Shown: in pieces, positions 8,819-18,702 of the stretch
Layout: every line of letters begins with the position of its first letter
How positions within the stretch are numbered: the stretch's first letter is position 1
Origin: Bacteroidia bacterium
GTDB lineage: Bacteria; Bacteroidota; Bacteroidia; UKL13-3
NCBI GenBank assembly: GCA_025454975.1
Contig: JALONK010000009.1
Coordinates: forward strand, 1 to 64,000
Direction of reading: 5' to 3'
Length of the DNA stretch: 64,000 bases
Notes under the pieces: model-generated
Told to the model about the DNA's origin: nothing
The model's database searches: none
The model's input: only the letters and a program-made list of their open reading frames with translations
Made by a program: the position numbers and the translations under genes

Positions 8819-9472
8819 TTACCAACCTTCGGCCCCAATTAATGGAACAAATTTGAAGTCCGATAATACAATTTTTTCGAATTTTGTTGAAGATTTTCTG
8901 ACAACCGTAATCATTTTTTGAGACTTTTCATCACCAACCGGTATAACCATGATGCCGCCTATGGCGAGTTGTGCAGCCAATGTTTTAGGTATCACTGGAG
9001 CCCCCGCTGTAACCAATATTTTATCGAATGGAGCTTCGGCCGGCCAGCCTTTTGTGCCATCTCCACACAACGTGTTTACATGGTATCCGAAGTATTGAAT
9101 CATTTCTTTGGCTTTAATTAATAAGGCATCGTGCCTCTCAATACTGTAAACATTTGCCTTTAGTTCAGCAAGAATACAACATTGATAACCGCTGCCTGTA
9201 CCAATTTCTAATACCTTATCTCCCGGAGAAATTTGTAACAGTTGTGTTTGATAAGCCACAGTGTATGGTTGTGAAATGGTTTGCCCTTCCCCAATAGGGA
9301 ATGCCTTATCCTCGTAGGCATGACTTTCAAATGTTTTATTGAAAAAATAATGACGTTGAATTTTTCCTATGGCAGCCAATACCTGCTCATCATGAATTCC
9401 CTTTTCGCGTAGCTCACCTACCAGTTTTTTTCTGGCACCTTTATTTTTATAGGAATCAATATAATTTGTCAT
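8819..9472 (-). CDS. pcm: Protein-L-isoaspartate O-methyltransferase
   Basis: IGEGQTISQPYTVAYQTQLL...GDKVLEIGTGSGYQCCILAEL...VTAGAPVIPKTLAAQL, PCMT motifs. Confidence 0.95.
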   Translation of the reverse strand: MTNYIDSYKNKGARKKLVGELREKGIHDEQVLAAIGKIQRHYFFNKTFESHAYEDKAFPIGEGQTISQPYTVAYQTQLLQISPGDKVLEIGTGSGYQCCILAELKANVYSIERHDALLIKAKEMIQYFGYHVNTLCGDGTKGWPAEAPFDKILVTAGAPVIPKTLAAQLAIGGIMVIPVGDEKSQKMITVVRKSSTKFEKIVLSDFKFVPLIGAEGW

Positions 9473-9486
9473 AACAACTTACAAAA

Positions 9487-9503
9487 GTGCATTTAAAATG
9501 CAC
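9487..9503. repeat. Perfect palindrome gtgcattt-a-aaatgcac (operator-like)
   Basis: 8-bp arms in the divergent pcm / Gfo-Idh intergenic region. Confidence 0.6.
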
Positions 9504-9563
9504 CTGTTGTGTTAATTTTTTTAACAGTGCCATGTGAATTGGTGCAGGTGTATAGTTTATTGA

Positions 9564-9623
9564 TGTAAACCTGTAATGCCTTGTGAATAAACAGTAAAAT
9601 TAAAGGTTTACACTGAAAGGCAT
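9564..9623. repeat. Two interleaved inverted repeats (A-B-A'-B' order)
   Basis: A tgtaaacct 9564-9572 / A' aggtttaca 9604-9612; B atgcctt 9576-9582 / B' aaggcat 9617-9623. Confidence 0.6.
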
Positions 9624-9653
9624 ACTTCTATATTCGTATTGCACAAATACACT

Positions 9654-10598
9654 ATGATAAAAGTAGGAATAATTGGGGCAAATGAGTTAGGTAAAAAACA
9701 TGCATCACAGTTTTTGCAGATTCCTGATTTTGAACTGGTAGGTTTTTACGATCACACTCCAACAGTTGCCAAACAATTTGAAGAAGAAAACCGAATCAAG
9801 TTTTTTTCTCAATTAAACGAGCTGATTGATGCCGTTGATGCGGTTGATATTCTTTCACCCGTGGGTACTCACTACAGATATGCCTCACAAGCCATCCGTA
9901 AATCAAAACATGTGTTGCTTAATGGTTTATTAAGTGAAGATATCAGAGAAGCCAAACAACTGAGTGAACTCGCCATTGAAGCAAATGTAAACCTGAAAAT
10001 ATTACATGAAGATAAGTTTCACCCCGAACTAAAAACTTTTAAAAGAATGGTAAAACGCCCGGGATATGTTGAACTTAAACGCTATCAGAATAAGGTATTA
10101 AGTGTAAGTAACGATTCGATGATATTTGGAATGATATTGAGTGATATTGATTTGCTTACTTATATAATAGGCTCGAATGTGAAAAAAGTTATTGCCAATG
10201 GTGCAGCCGTTTTTAATACCTATACCGATTTTGTAAATGTTCGATTAGAGTTTGATAATGGATGTGTAGCCAATTTAATGTGTGGTAACTTTATTAATGG
10301 CGACCATAGTTATATTCGTGCTTACCAAAAATCGGAATGTATTACCATGGGATTAAATGATTTTGAAATAACTAAGTTGGTAAGGGATGATAGAAATGAA
10401 ATGGTGTTAACTGAAATTACACCTAAAACAGCCAAAAAAACTGATGTTGTTAAACTTGAGTTAGAATATTTTGCTCAGTCAATTACCAGTAAAACAAAAC
10501 TCTCTCTTGATACACACCAAAGTTATCAAAACTTAAGAATCGCCTATCAAGTAATAGAGAAGATGTATCCCAGTACTTTATTTGATTATAATAGTTAA
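9654..10598 (+). CDS. Gfo/Idh/MocA family oxidoreductase
   Basis: MIKVGIIGANELGKKHASQFLQIPDFELVGFYDHTPTVA, Rossmann nucleotide binding; ATG 9654 preferred. Confidence 0.88.
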   Translation: MIKVGIIGANELGKKHASQFLQIPDFELVGFYDHTPTVAKQFEEENRIKFFSQLNELIDAVDAVDILSPVGTHYRYASQAIRKSKHVLLNGLLSEDIREAKQLSELAIEANVNLKILHEDKFHPELKTFKRMVKRPGYVELKRYQNKVLSVSNDSMIFGMILSDIDLLTYIIGSNVKKVIANGAAVFNTYTDFVNVRLEFDNGCVANLMCGNFINGDHSYIRAYQKSECITMGLNDFEITKLVRDDRNEMVLTEITPKTAKKTDVVKLELEYFAQSITSKTKLSLDTHQSYQNLRIAYQVIEKMYPSTLFDYNS

Positions 10599-10660
10599 TG
10601 CTACTGTTTTACTTGTGTTAGATTGTTGAAGCCAATTTATTACATTTGCCTAAATCAGAA

Positions 10661-11542
10661 ATGAAAAAATCTAACGCATTTATCCTTATTCTAGCCGGAT
10701 TTGTTTGGAGTGCCTGTAAGGTATTTGATAATGAAGTTGTAGTGCCGGCATATATTTACATTCCGAGTTATACATTCCAAACAAGGGCCGAAGGTCCGAA
10801 TGGAAATGAAGGTGACTCAACCAGCCGTTTCCTTGATATGTGGATTTTTACCAAAGGAAATATTGAAGGTGGTTTTGGTTTGCCAACACTAATACCAATT
10901 CAGCGACAAGGATTAACTGAAATTGGTGTTGATGCAGGTATTCTTCGCAGTGGACAAAACAATGAAAGGTTGCCTTATCCATTAGTAGATCGTTATTTCA
11001 CTACATTAAATTTGCAACCCGGTAAGGTAGATACCATTATTCCAACCTTTAAATATGTGGATGGAATTACTTTTAAAATGATTGAAGACTTTGACCGTAT
11101 TGGTAACCGCTTTGAATTTAATATTCGTCAGGAAGGGGATACCCTCATCAGGTTTACAGGTGATAGTGCCAGAAATAAAGAACGTTTTTCCGGGAGATTA
11201 ATACTTACTGATTCATCTGATTTTGTTCGATTAGTAACCGTTGATGAATTTAACTTGAATGCACGCGTATCTCCGGTGTATTTAGAGATGGACTATAATA
11301 CAGATGTGATCTTGTTTGTTGGTTTGTTTGTTTCAGATGCATCGGGCTCAACTGTGCGACAAGTTCCATTATTTAATGCATTTCCAACATCAGGCTGGAA
11401 TAGAGTATATATTGATTTAACTAAAGACATTACGACTTTACCGCTTGATAACCGTTATAAACTCTACATTCAATTAATTAGATCAAAGGGCTCGCCTATG
11501 CCCAATGTTATGTTGGATAATATAAAATTGATTGAAGGTTGA
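10661..11542 (+). CDS. Lipoprotein of unknown function
   Basis: MKKSNAFILILAGFVWSAC lipobox; exact TACATTTG (-7-like) at 10641-10648 overlaps the upstream TTG start, supporting ATG 10661. Confidence 0.8.
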   Translation: MKKSNAFILILAGFVWSACKVFDNEVVVPAYIYIPSYTFQTRAEGPNGNEGDSTSRFLDMWIFTKGNIEGGFGLPTLIPIQRQGLTEIGVDAGILRSGQNNERLPYPLVDRYFTTLNLQPGKVDTIIPTFKYVDGITFKMIEDFDRIGNRFEFNIRQEGDTLIRFTGDSARNKERFSGRLILTDSSDFVRLVTVDEFNLNARVSPVYLEMDYNTDVILFVGLFVSDASGSTVRQVPLFNAFPTSGWNRVYIDLTKDITTLPLDNRYKLYIQLIRSKGSPMPNVMLDNIKLIEG

Positions 11543-12957
11543 TAAAGTTCAGACGTCATACATTATTATTCATTTCTTTTGATTTTGTGGCTGCAATGCT
11601 GGCATGGTTCAGCTTTTATGCCTATCGAAAATTGTTTATCGAACCTGATAAATTTGGCTATGCCGTACCGGTTGAAGCTACAGGAAACCTATATATGGGC
11701 TTGTTGTTGATTCCGACCTACTGGGTTGTACTATATTTTTTTTCAGGTACGTATGCTGATGTGTGGCGTAAATCAAGAATCAAAGAAATTTCTAAAACCT
11801 TATCCATTTCAGGTTTAGGAGTTATAATACTTTTTTTCGCCTTATTGTTGGATGATGAAGTAAAGTCGTATGAACAGTATTATAAAACCATTGTAGCCTT
11901 ATACCTCCTTCATGTTTGTTATACCATTTTTGTTAGAATTATTGCAGCCACGCATATAAAGTCGTTAATTAATAAACAGCTCATCGGCTTTAAAACAATA
12001 GTGGTTGGGAATAATCAACAAGCTATTGATTTGGTAAATGAACTGAAACAAGATGGAAGCAAACAAGGATATTTATTACATGGATTTGTTACTGTTAATG
12101 AAACGCCTTCATCTTCTTTATCATCTGTTATTTCTTACCTTGGTAATTACGACACTTTACCTCAATTAATAAAACAACACCAAATTGAAGAAGTAATTAT
12201 TGCTGTTGAGTCATCGAATCATAAAGCCATTACAGAGGTAACAAATTTATTAGAGGATGTTCCGGTAATTTTAAAAATTGTTCCCGACTTGTTTGATGTA
12301 GTGAGTGGTTCGGTAAGAATGCAAAACGTATTAGGTACTGCACTTATCGAAATAAACAACCAATTGATGCCGGCTTGGCAAATGGCAACCAAACGTATCA
12401 TTGACATTGTGGTATCTTTAGTTGTGTTGATTCTATTGTCGCCGCTATACCTCTTTTTAGCAGTAGCCGTTAAATTTTCTTCTGAGGGTCCAATATTTTT
12501 TAAGCAGGTTAGAATTGGCCTGCATGGTAAGCATTTTAACATCATAAAGTACCGTACGATGTATATAAATGCCGAAGCTAATGGCCCTGCATTATCTTCA
12601 AAAAATGATAAACGTATTACGGCCATTGGTAGAACTTTACGTAAATATCGTTTAGATGAAATACCTCAGTTTTATAATGTATTGGTAGGCGATATGAGTT
12701 TGGTTGGTCCACGTCCGGAGCGACAATATTATATTGACCAAATTATGCAGGTAGCACCTCACTATAAACACTTGCAAAGGGTAAGGCCGGGCATTACTTC
12801 TTGGGGAATGGTAAAATATGGGTATGCAGAAAATATTCAACAAATGGTTGAACGATTAAAGTTTGATATTTTATATATAGAAAATATGAGTTTAGCTATG
12901 GACTTCCGTATTTTAATTTATACCGTAAAAACCATTTTACAAGGCAGAGGTAAATAG
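11539..12957 (+). CDS. Exopolysaccharide biosynthesis polyprenyl glycosylphosphotransferase (initiating sugar transferase)
   Basis: N-terminal TM helices, CoA-binding-like domain, C-terminal KRIIDIVVSLVVLILLSPLYLFLAVAVKFSSEGPIFFKQVRIG...DEIPQFYNVLVGDMSLVGPRPE. Confidence 0.95.
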   Translation: MIKFRRHTLLFISFDFVAAMLAWFSFYAYRKLFIEPDKFGYAVPVEATGNLYMGLLLIPTYWVVLYFFSGTYADVWRKSRIKEISKTLSISGLGVIILFFALLLDDEVKSYEQYYKTIVALYLLHVCYTIFVRIIAATHIKSLINKQLIGFKTIVVGNNQQAIDLVNELKQDGSKQGYLLHGFVTVNETPSSSLSSVISYLGNYDTLPQLIKQHQIEEVIIAVESSNHKAITEVTNLLEDVPVILKIVPDLFDVVSGSVRMQNVLGTALIEINNQLMPAWQMATKRIIDIVVSLVVLILLSPLYLFLAVAVKFSSEGPIFFKQVRIGLHGKHFNIIKYRTMYINAEANGPALSSKNDKRITAIGRTLRKYRLDEIPQFYNVLVGDMSLVGPRPERQYYIDQIMQVAPHYKHLQRVRPGITSWGMVKYGYAENIQQMVERLKFDILYIENMSLAMDFRILIYTVKTILQGRGK

Positions 12958-12959
12958 CA

Positions 12960-15056
12960 CTAACTGATATGGCCCCATTTCAATTTTTGTTGATAGCTTA
13001 TTAATTGACGTTTTAATTGCTCGTGTTGAGGATGGTTTAAATTTGGATCGTGTTGCAAAATAAGTTGTGCAGCCTCTCTAGCTTCTTTCAATACATCTTG
13101 ATCTTTTGATAAATCAGCAATTTTTAAATCTAATACACCACTTTGTGCTGTTCCTTCCAATTGTCCCGGTCCGCGAAGTTTTAAATCCACCTCCGAAATT
13201 TCGAACCCATTGTTTGATTCGCACATGGTTTTTATTCTAAGTTTACTATCACTACTTAATTTATAGCCCGTCATTAACACACAAAAACTTTGTTCGGCTC
13301 CTCTTCCCACCCTTCCTCTTAACTGGTGTAATTGCGATAAACCAAAACGTTCGGCACTTTCGATAATCATAACACTTGCATTAGGAACATTAACACCAAC
13401 TTCAATAACCGTAGTAGCCACCATTATATGTGCTTCACCCCTTACAAACCTGCCCATTTCTGCATCTTTTTCCTGAGCTTTCATTTTACCATGTACCATA
13501 GCAATTTGATATCGTGGCATCGGGAAATGTTTTACCAACTCATCGAACCCATGTTGAAGGTTCATATAATCCATTTTTTCACTTTCCTCTATCAACGGAT
13601 AAACAATATATACTTGTCGTCCTTTTGCAATTTCTTCCCTCATAAATCCATATACCGCTAAACGGTTAGTGTCGAACCTATGAACAGTTTTAATTGGTTT
13701 ACGACCTGCCGGAAGTTCATCAATGGCACTTGTATCCAAATCGCCATATAAAGTCATGGCAAGTGTTCTTGGAATTGGTGTTGCCGTCATCACCAACATG
13801 TGTGGCGGTATATGATTTTTTTTCCATAATTGCGCGCGTTGTTCAACTCCAAAACGATGTTGCTCATCAATAATGGCCATGCCCAACTGCTTAAACTGTA
13901 CGCTCGACTCAATTAAAGCATGTGTTCCAATTAATATATGTACATCACCATTTAGCACAGCTTCCCTCACAGCTTTTTTCTTTTTGGCAGGTGTTGATCC
14001 GGTTAATAATTCAACACGTACTTGCATTTTATTGATAAGGGTTGATATGGTTTCAAAATGTTGTTGTGCAAGTATTTCAGTTGGGGCCATCATACATGCT
14101 TGGTGGTTATTATCCAATGCCATTAGCATACTCATTAAGGCAACAACTGTTTTTCCGCTGCCCACATCACCTTGCACTAATCTATTCATTTGTTTCCCCG
14201 ATTTAACGTCAGTTCTTATTTCCTTCAACACTCTTTTTTGTGCGTTGGTAAGCGCAAATGGCAGATGTTCATTAAAAAAAGTATTAAAATAAAAACCAAT
14301 ATTAGGCATGGGAATTCCTGCAATGGTTTGGGTGCGTTTAACTTTGTACCTTAATAAACGCATCTGTACAAAAAAGAACTCTTCAAATTTTAACCGGTAC
14401 TGAGCGGCTGCAAGTAATGTATTAGATTGTGGGAAATGGATATGTAAAAGTGCTTCCTTCTTAGGTATAAACTCGAATTTTTTTATCAGGTGAGGAGGTA
14501 AATTATCTTCAACTTCAAATCGTTTATCCGTAATTAAGTGATGCACTATTTTCATCAACACCTTCGAATCAACTCCCCGGGCTTTCATTTTTTCGGTAGT
14601 TGGATACAAAGGCATGATGTGTTTATAAAGTTTTTCTTGCGCTTGTTCAGGGTCTTCAATGGTGGGATGTGGCATATTGATATAACCATTAAATTCGGCC
14701 GGTTTTCCAAATACTAAATAGGTTTTACCTTGCTTTACTGATTCTTCAATCCATTTAATTCCTTTGAACCATACCAATTCCATCACACCGGTACCATCAT
14801 TCAACTCGGCCACCAAACGCTCTGCCTTTCCTTGTCCTACGCGCTTCATACTTGTAATTCTACCTTTAATTTGCAGGTACGACATGTCAGGCAAAATGTC
14901 TTTAATGGCATAAACCTGCGAGCGGTCGATATGACGGTAAGGAAAATGGTAAAGTAAATCGCCGAAAGTAAAAATACTTAGCTCTTTCTTCAGTATTTCA
15001 GCTCGCGCTGTTCCAACACCTTTTAAGTACTCTATCGGCGTATTTAAAAATTCCAC
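12960..15056 (-). CDS. recG: ATP-dependent DNA helicase RecG
   Basis: QGDVGSGKTVVALM Walker A, DEQHRFG, MTATPIPRTLAMTLYGDLD, QLRGRVGRG; RecG wedge N-terminus. Confidence 0.97.
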   Translation of the reverse strand: MEFLNTPIEYLKGVGTARAEILKKELSIFTFGDLLYHFPYRHIDRSQVYAIKDILPDMSYLQIKGRITSMKRVGQGKAERLVAELNDGTGVMELVWFKGIKWIEESVKQGKTYLVFGKPAEFNGYINMPHPTIEDPEQAQEKLYKHIMPLYPTTEKMKARGVDSKVLMKIVHHLITDKRFEVEDNLPPHLIKKFEFIPKKEALLHIHFPQSNTLLAAAQYRLKFEEFFFVQMRLLRYKVKRTQTIAGIPMPNIGFYFNTFFNEHLPFALTNAQKRVLKEIRTDVKSGKQMNRLVQGDVGSGKTVVALMSMLMALDNNHQACMMAPTEILAQQHFETISTLINKMQVRVELLTGSTPAKKKKAVREAVLNGDVHILIGTHALIESSVQFKQLGMAIIDEQHRFGVEQRAQLWKKNHIPPHMLVMTATPIPRTLAMTLYGDLDTSAIDELPAGRKPIKTVHRFDTNRLAVYGFMREEIAKGRQVYIVYPLIEESEKMDYMNLQHGFDELVKHFPMPRYQIAMVHGKMKAQEKDAEMGRFVRGEAHIMVATTVIEVGVNVPNASVMIIESAERFGLSQLHQLRGRVGRGAEQSFCVLMTGYKLSSDSKLRIKTMCESNNGFEISEVDLKLRGPGQLEGTAQSGVLDLKIADLSKDQDVLKEAREAAQLILQHDPNLNHPQHEQLKRQLISYQQKLKWGHIS

Positions 15057-15149
15057 GATGCAAAATAATTTAATTAGCGTTGTACATCAACAATATTTTC
15101 CTCATCAGGTTGTGTATTATTACTCCAATCAATACGTTAATTTCGTTGA

Positions 15150-16274
15150 ATGAAGTTTCGAATAATTATTTCTTTGTTGTTAATCAATACTAGTATTGTT
15201 TTAGGCAACAACAATCAATTGTATCCGGTTATTATAAAAGGTAAGTATGGCTATACCAATAAGGCAGGCGAACTAAAGATAAAAGCCATATATGATTACG
15301 CTGAAAATTTTTATGAAAATCGCGCAGTAGTGGCTTTAAACAACATGCCTTGTGTTATTGATTTAAACAATAAGCGGATTATTGATACCGGTGTTTACAG
15401 CCAAATTCAACGTTACAGTGAGGGGCGTTGTAAGGTTGTAAATTTCACCAACGAACAATTTTTTATTGATACCCTTGGTAAAGTATTATTTAAGGTAGAT
15501 CCGCAGTATTATGATGCCAGGCGATTTAAAAATGGATTGTCGAATGTATCTAAGCAGGTTGATGTACATACCTTAAAGTTTAACCATGATATTGTTAATT
15601 TAGGCTATAAATTCGGTTTTATTAATGAAAAAGGGGAGGAGGTGATTCCATTAATATATGACGATGCCGACGATTTTGAAAATGGTTTTTGCAGGGTTAG
15701 GCTGGGCACTAAATTCGGTATTATTAATACCAAGGGTGAAGAGGTAGTACCCATAAAATACTATAATATCGGGAAGTTTCTTGAAGATTTTGCCGTGTTT
15801 GATAATGGCGGAAAATATGGTTATTTAAATACCAAAGGGGAAGTAATAATACAACCCGCTTATAAATATGCTTATGATTTCAGCGAACAATTGGCAGGAG
15901 TAATGGTTGATGGAAAGTTTGGTTTTATTAATACATCCGGAGCTCTTGTAATTCAAGCAAAATACGAAGCTGTTCGTCCGTTTTCTGAAGGATTGGCCGC
16001 TGTAAAATTAAATGGCAAATGGGGGTTTATAGATAAGCAAGGAACCCCAAAAATTGGTTTTGTATTTGATGATGCCACCTTATTTGCCGACGGAAGATGT
16101 GCAGTTTTAGTAAAACGTAAATGGGGCTTTATATCATCCGACGGTAGAACAGCAATTCCGTTTGAATTTGATGCAGTTGGTACCTTTAATGATGGAATTG
16201 CCGAAGTAATGATAGGGCAGATTTCAGTGTATATGACAAAATCAGGAATGATTATTCCTGATTTAAAGAAGTAG
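15150..16274 (+). CDS. WG-repeat protein, secreted
   Basis: Signal peptide and at least six repeats of the form KWGFIDKQGTPKIGFVFDDATLFADG. Confidence 0.92.
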   Translation: MKFRIIISLLLINTSIVLGNNNQLYPVIIKGKYGYTNKAGELKIKAIYDYAENFYENRAVVALNNMPCVIDLNNKRIIDTGVYSQIQRYSEGRCKVVNFTNEQFFIDTLGKVLFKVDPQYYDARRFKNGLSNVSKQVDVHTLKFNHDIVNLGYKFGFINEKGEEVIPLIYDDADDFENGFCRVRLGTKFGIINTKGEEVVPIKYYNIGKFLEDFAVFDNGGKYGYLNTKGEVIIQPAYKYAYDFSEQLAGVMVDGKFGFINTSGALVIQAKYEAVRPFSEGLAAVKLNGKWGFIDKQGTPKIGFVFDDATLFADGRCAVLVKRKWGFISSDGRTAIPFEFDAVGTFNDGIAEVMIGQISVYMTKSGMIIPDLKK

Positions 16275-16285
16275 AGAATAACTCG

Positions 16286-17944
16286 TTATTTTGTTTGGTC
16301 AACCGACTTTATAAGCCTGCTGCTTGTAGTTATTCCATTTTGCTTAACCAACACATAATATGTTCCGGCCGATAAATTATTAATATTAACCGCAGCAGGA
16401 TTAGCGTTGTTAAACGTTAGTTTTTGAACTACCGCACCGAAGCTATTACAAATAGTAATTTCAATAGGTGATGCATCGGAGTTGCTTAATCCAACCCTTA
16501 CTAAATCACTTGCAGGATTAGGGGCCAATGTTACTTCTTGAAAAGGAATTGCACTATTGTTACCGGTTGGGGTATTGTTTACGGTTCCTGTATTTCCAAC
16601 TTCAAATTTTCCGCTTATTTTTCCGGTCTCCGGATCCACCATAGTATATTTACCCGCAGGCAAATTAGCGGCCGAAGTAGGTTCACCAACGCTATTTACT
16701 TTAATACTGCTTACCTGTTTGTTCGTTTCGTCGAATACCAATACCCATCTTTCAGAAGTGTCGGTATTTACGGATGCATGCTGCGTAATGCTATTCATTG
16801 ATTTTAACTGAATATCATAACCCGTTAAGGTTGAATAGTCTTTATCAAAAATAGTTATTGCCGTGGCATACTCTTGTTCATCAGTATTACCATAGAAAGT
16901 GTTTTTATAATTTGCTCCGCCCAGCGACTTAATGAGATAAGTTCCTGATTCAACACCTTTAAATTCATAATATCCTTTGTTGTTGGTAAAGGTAATCTGA
17001 GATAATTCATATTGATTTTCTTCTGAGTTAAAAACCAATAATTCAACCCTGTATTTATTGGCATAAGTAGCATCTGCAAATACAGTTCCGCTAATAACAC
17101 TGGCAGTTTCTTGTATCACCTTATCAACTGTTATTGATTTAAATGATTCGGCTTTACATTGGGCAACAGGCCTGATAACAGTTAATGTTACCTGATAGTT
17201 GCCCGGTTTTTTGTAGCGATGAACAGGTTTTCTTTCGGCAGATGTTGAACCATCTCCAAAATTCCAATAACATGAACTTTCTTCATCAGCATAAGCCATA
17301 AAATGATAGTCGGAAGCATAACCTGCGTAAAAATCGAATGAGGCATTACAGTTTATCGCTTCATTTGATTTGTTTTTGATAGCTGTTTCCTTTGGTCCGT
17401 CAGTATTAATGTCTGTATTGTTAGCATTGATTCTTGTTTCAGGAAATTCGTTAATACTTATCGGATGCTGTCTGGTATCAGTATTCGTGGCAAGTATATA
17501 TTGATTGGGTTTACTTGTGATGGCTCGTTTTGTATAAACAAAATTGTTGTTCAAAGAAAGATTTCCATTAGCAACTTTGCGGGTACTGTATGTTCTTTCA
17601 GCATCCCGAGATATGCTGTTTGAAGACATCAGTAATTGTTGATCTTCCATTAAAAATGATTGTTGTTTTTGGTTAGGAATAACTTTTGTTTCCTCCAAAC
17701 CTTTATTGTTTGCATCAACACCATTGGAATTCATTTGGTATTGTTGCTTAACATAATATCCGCAAGTAATACCGGCTAATACAATAGCCAGTAAAATAAT
17801 GAGCTTGTAAAGGTTTCGGTTGCGTAAAAACCTATTTTTGCGGGCATGAATTTCTTGAAGCAAAGCCATATCCGGCTCCGGTTCATAGTTACTCAGTTTT
17901 TCCCTGATAAGCTCATCAAATCTATTTAAGTTCTCGGTACTCAT
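16286..17944 (-). CDS. Membrane-anchored PKD-domain protein with C-terminal T9SS type A-like sorting domain
   Basis: ~45-aa cytoplasmic N-term, one TM (LIILLAIVLAGITCGYYV), PKD (YWNFGDGSTSAERKPVHRYKKPGNYQVTLTV), C-term LAPNPASDLVRVGL...NNLSAGTYYVLVKQNGITTSSRLIK. Confidence 0.85.
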   Translation of the reverse strand: MSTENLNRFDELIREKLSNYEPEPDMALLQEIHARKNRFLRNRNLYKLIILLAIVLAGITCGYYVKQQYQMNSNGVDANNKGLEETKVIPNQKQQSFLMEDQQLLMSSNSISRDAERTYSTRKVANGNLSLNNNFVYTKRAITSKPNQYILATNTDTRQHPISINEFPETRINANNTDINTDGPKETAIKNKSNEAINCNASFDFYAGYASDYHFMAYADEESSCYWNFGDGSTSAERKPVHRYKKPGNYQVTLTVIRPVAQCKAESFKSITVDKVIQETASVISGTVFADATYANKYRVELLVFNSEENQYELSQITFTNNKGYYEFKGVESGTYLIKSLGGANYKNTFYGNTDEQEYATAITIFDKDYSTLTGYDIQLKSMNSITQHASVNTDTSERWVLVFDETNKQVSSIKVNSVGEPTSAANLPAGKYTMVDPETGKISGKFEVGNTGTVNNTPTGNNSAIPFQEVTLAPNPASDLVRVGLSNSDASPIEITICNSFGAVVQKLTFNNANPAAVNINNLSAGTYYVLVKQNGITTSSRLIKSVDQTK

Positions 17945-18519
17945 AAATTTAATGATGCGTTTTGTTGTTGTTGTATAAGTTTCATTAAAAAATTTCTTGC
18001 TCTGGCTAGTTGTGATTTCGAAGTACCTTCTGAAATCCCTAACATTTCGCCAATTTCGTTATGCTGATAACCTTCAATTACATATAAATTAAAAATCGTT
18101 CTATAACCATCAGGCATCAGTTGAATAAGTTTTAATAACTCGTCAACTGCCAATTTATTTAAAATATTAGGTTCAAATCCAATATCATAAGCGGCGTCAA
18201 TGTCGCTATGGTTGTTTAGTTTTAAATTTTTATGGTAATGTTTAATAGCAGTGTTAATCATAATACGTTTTATCCAACCTTCAAATGAACCTTCTGATTT
18301 AAAAGATTTAAGGTTAAGATAAACCCTAACAAATCCATCTTGAAGAATGTCTTTTGCATCATCTTTATTTTTAGCATAGCGTATACACACCCCCGTCATT
18401 TTACCTGCAAACCTGCGGTAAAGCTCGTTTTGGGCGAGTATATCATTATTCAAACAGCGTTGAATAAGTTCATGCTCTGCTAAATCTTTTATGCGTTCCA
18501 ATTGGTAAGTATTAACCAT
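17941..18519 (-). CDS. ECF-type RNA polymerase sigma-70 factor
   Basis: Sigma region 2 and 4 motifs (KNKDDAKDILQDGFVRVYLNLKSFKSEGSFEGWIKRIMINTAIKHYHK; GYQHNEIGEMLGISEGTSKSQLARAR). ORF extends to 18609 but Met at 18519 is likely. Confidence 0.93.
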   Translation of the reverse strand: MVNTYQLERIKDLAEHELIQRCLNNDILAQNELYRRFAGKMTGVCIRYAKNKDDAKDILQDGFVRVYLNLKSFKSEGSFEGWIKRIMINTAIKHYHKNLKLNNHSDIDAAYDIGFEPNILNKLAVDELLKLIQLMPDGYRTIFNLYVIEGYQHNEIGEMLGISEGTSKSQLARARNFLMKLIQQQQNASLNL

Positions 18520-18702
18520 AAGACTCCTAATTCTCGGATAGGGTTGCGCCTTTAATAAAAAATAACATAACCTTCTATCAAAGTAAGGAATAAAAGCGCA
18601 TCCAATCAATGGCAGAACTGACTGATGTAGCGGTAAATTGAATTTTTAAGGACTTTTTAGGTTCTATTAAATTAGGCTTAAAGAGAAAGGTGTAAGCATA
18701 TT

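Noticed and set aside
8668-8856. 62-aa ORF between the barrel protein and pcm
   Set aside because: Overlaps the pcm 3' end, no recognisable domain or signal; likely chance.
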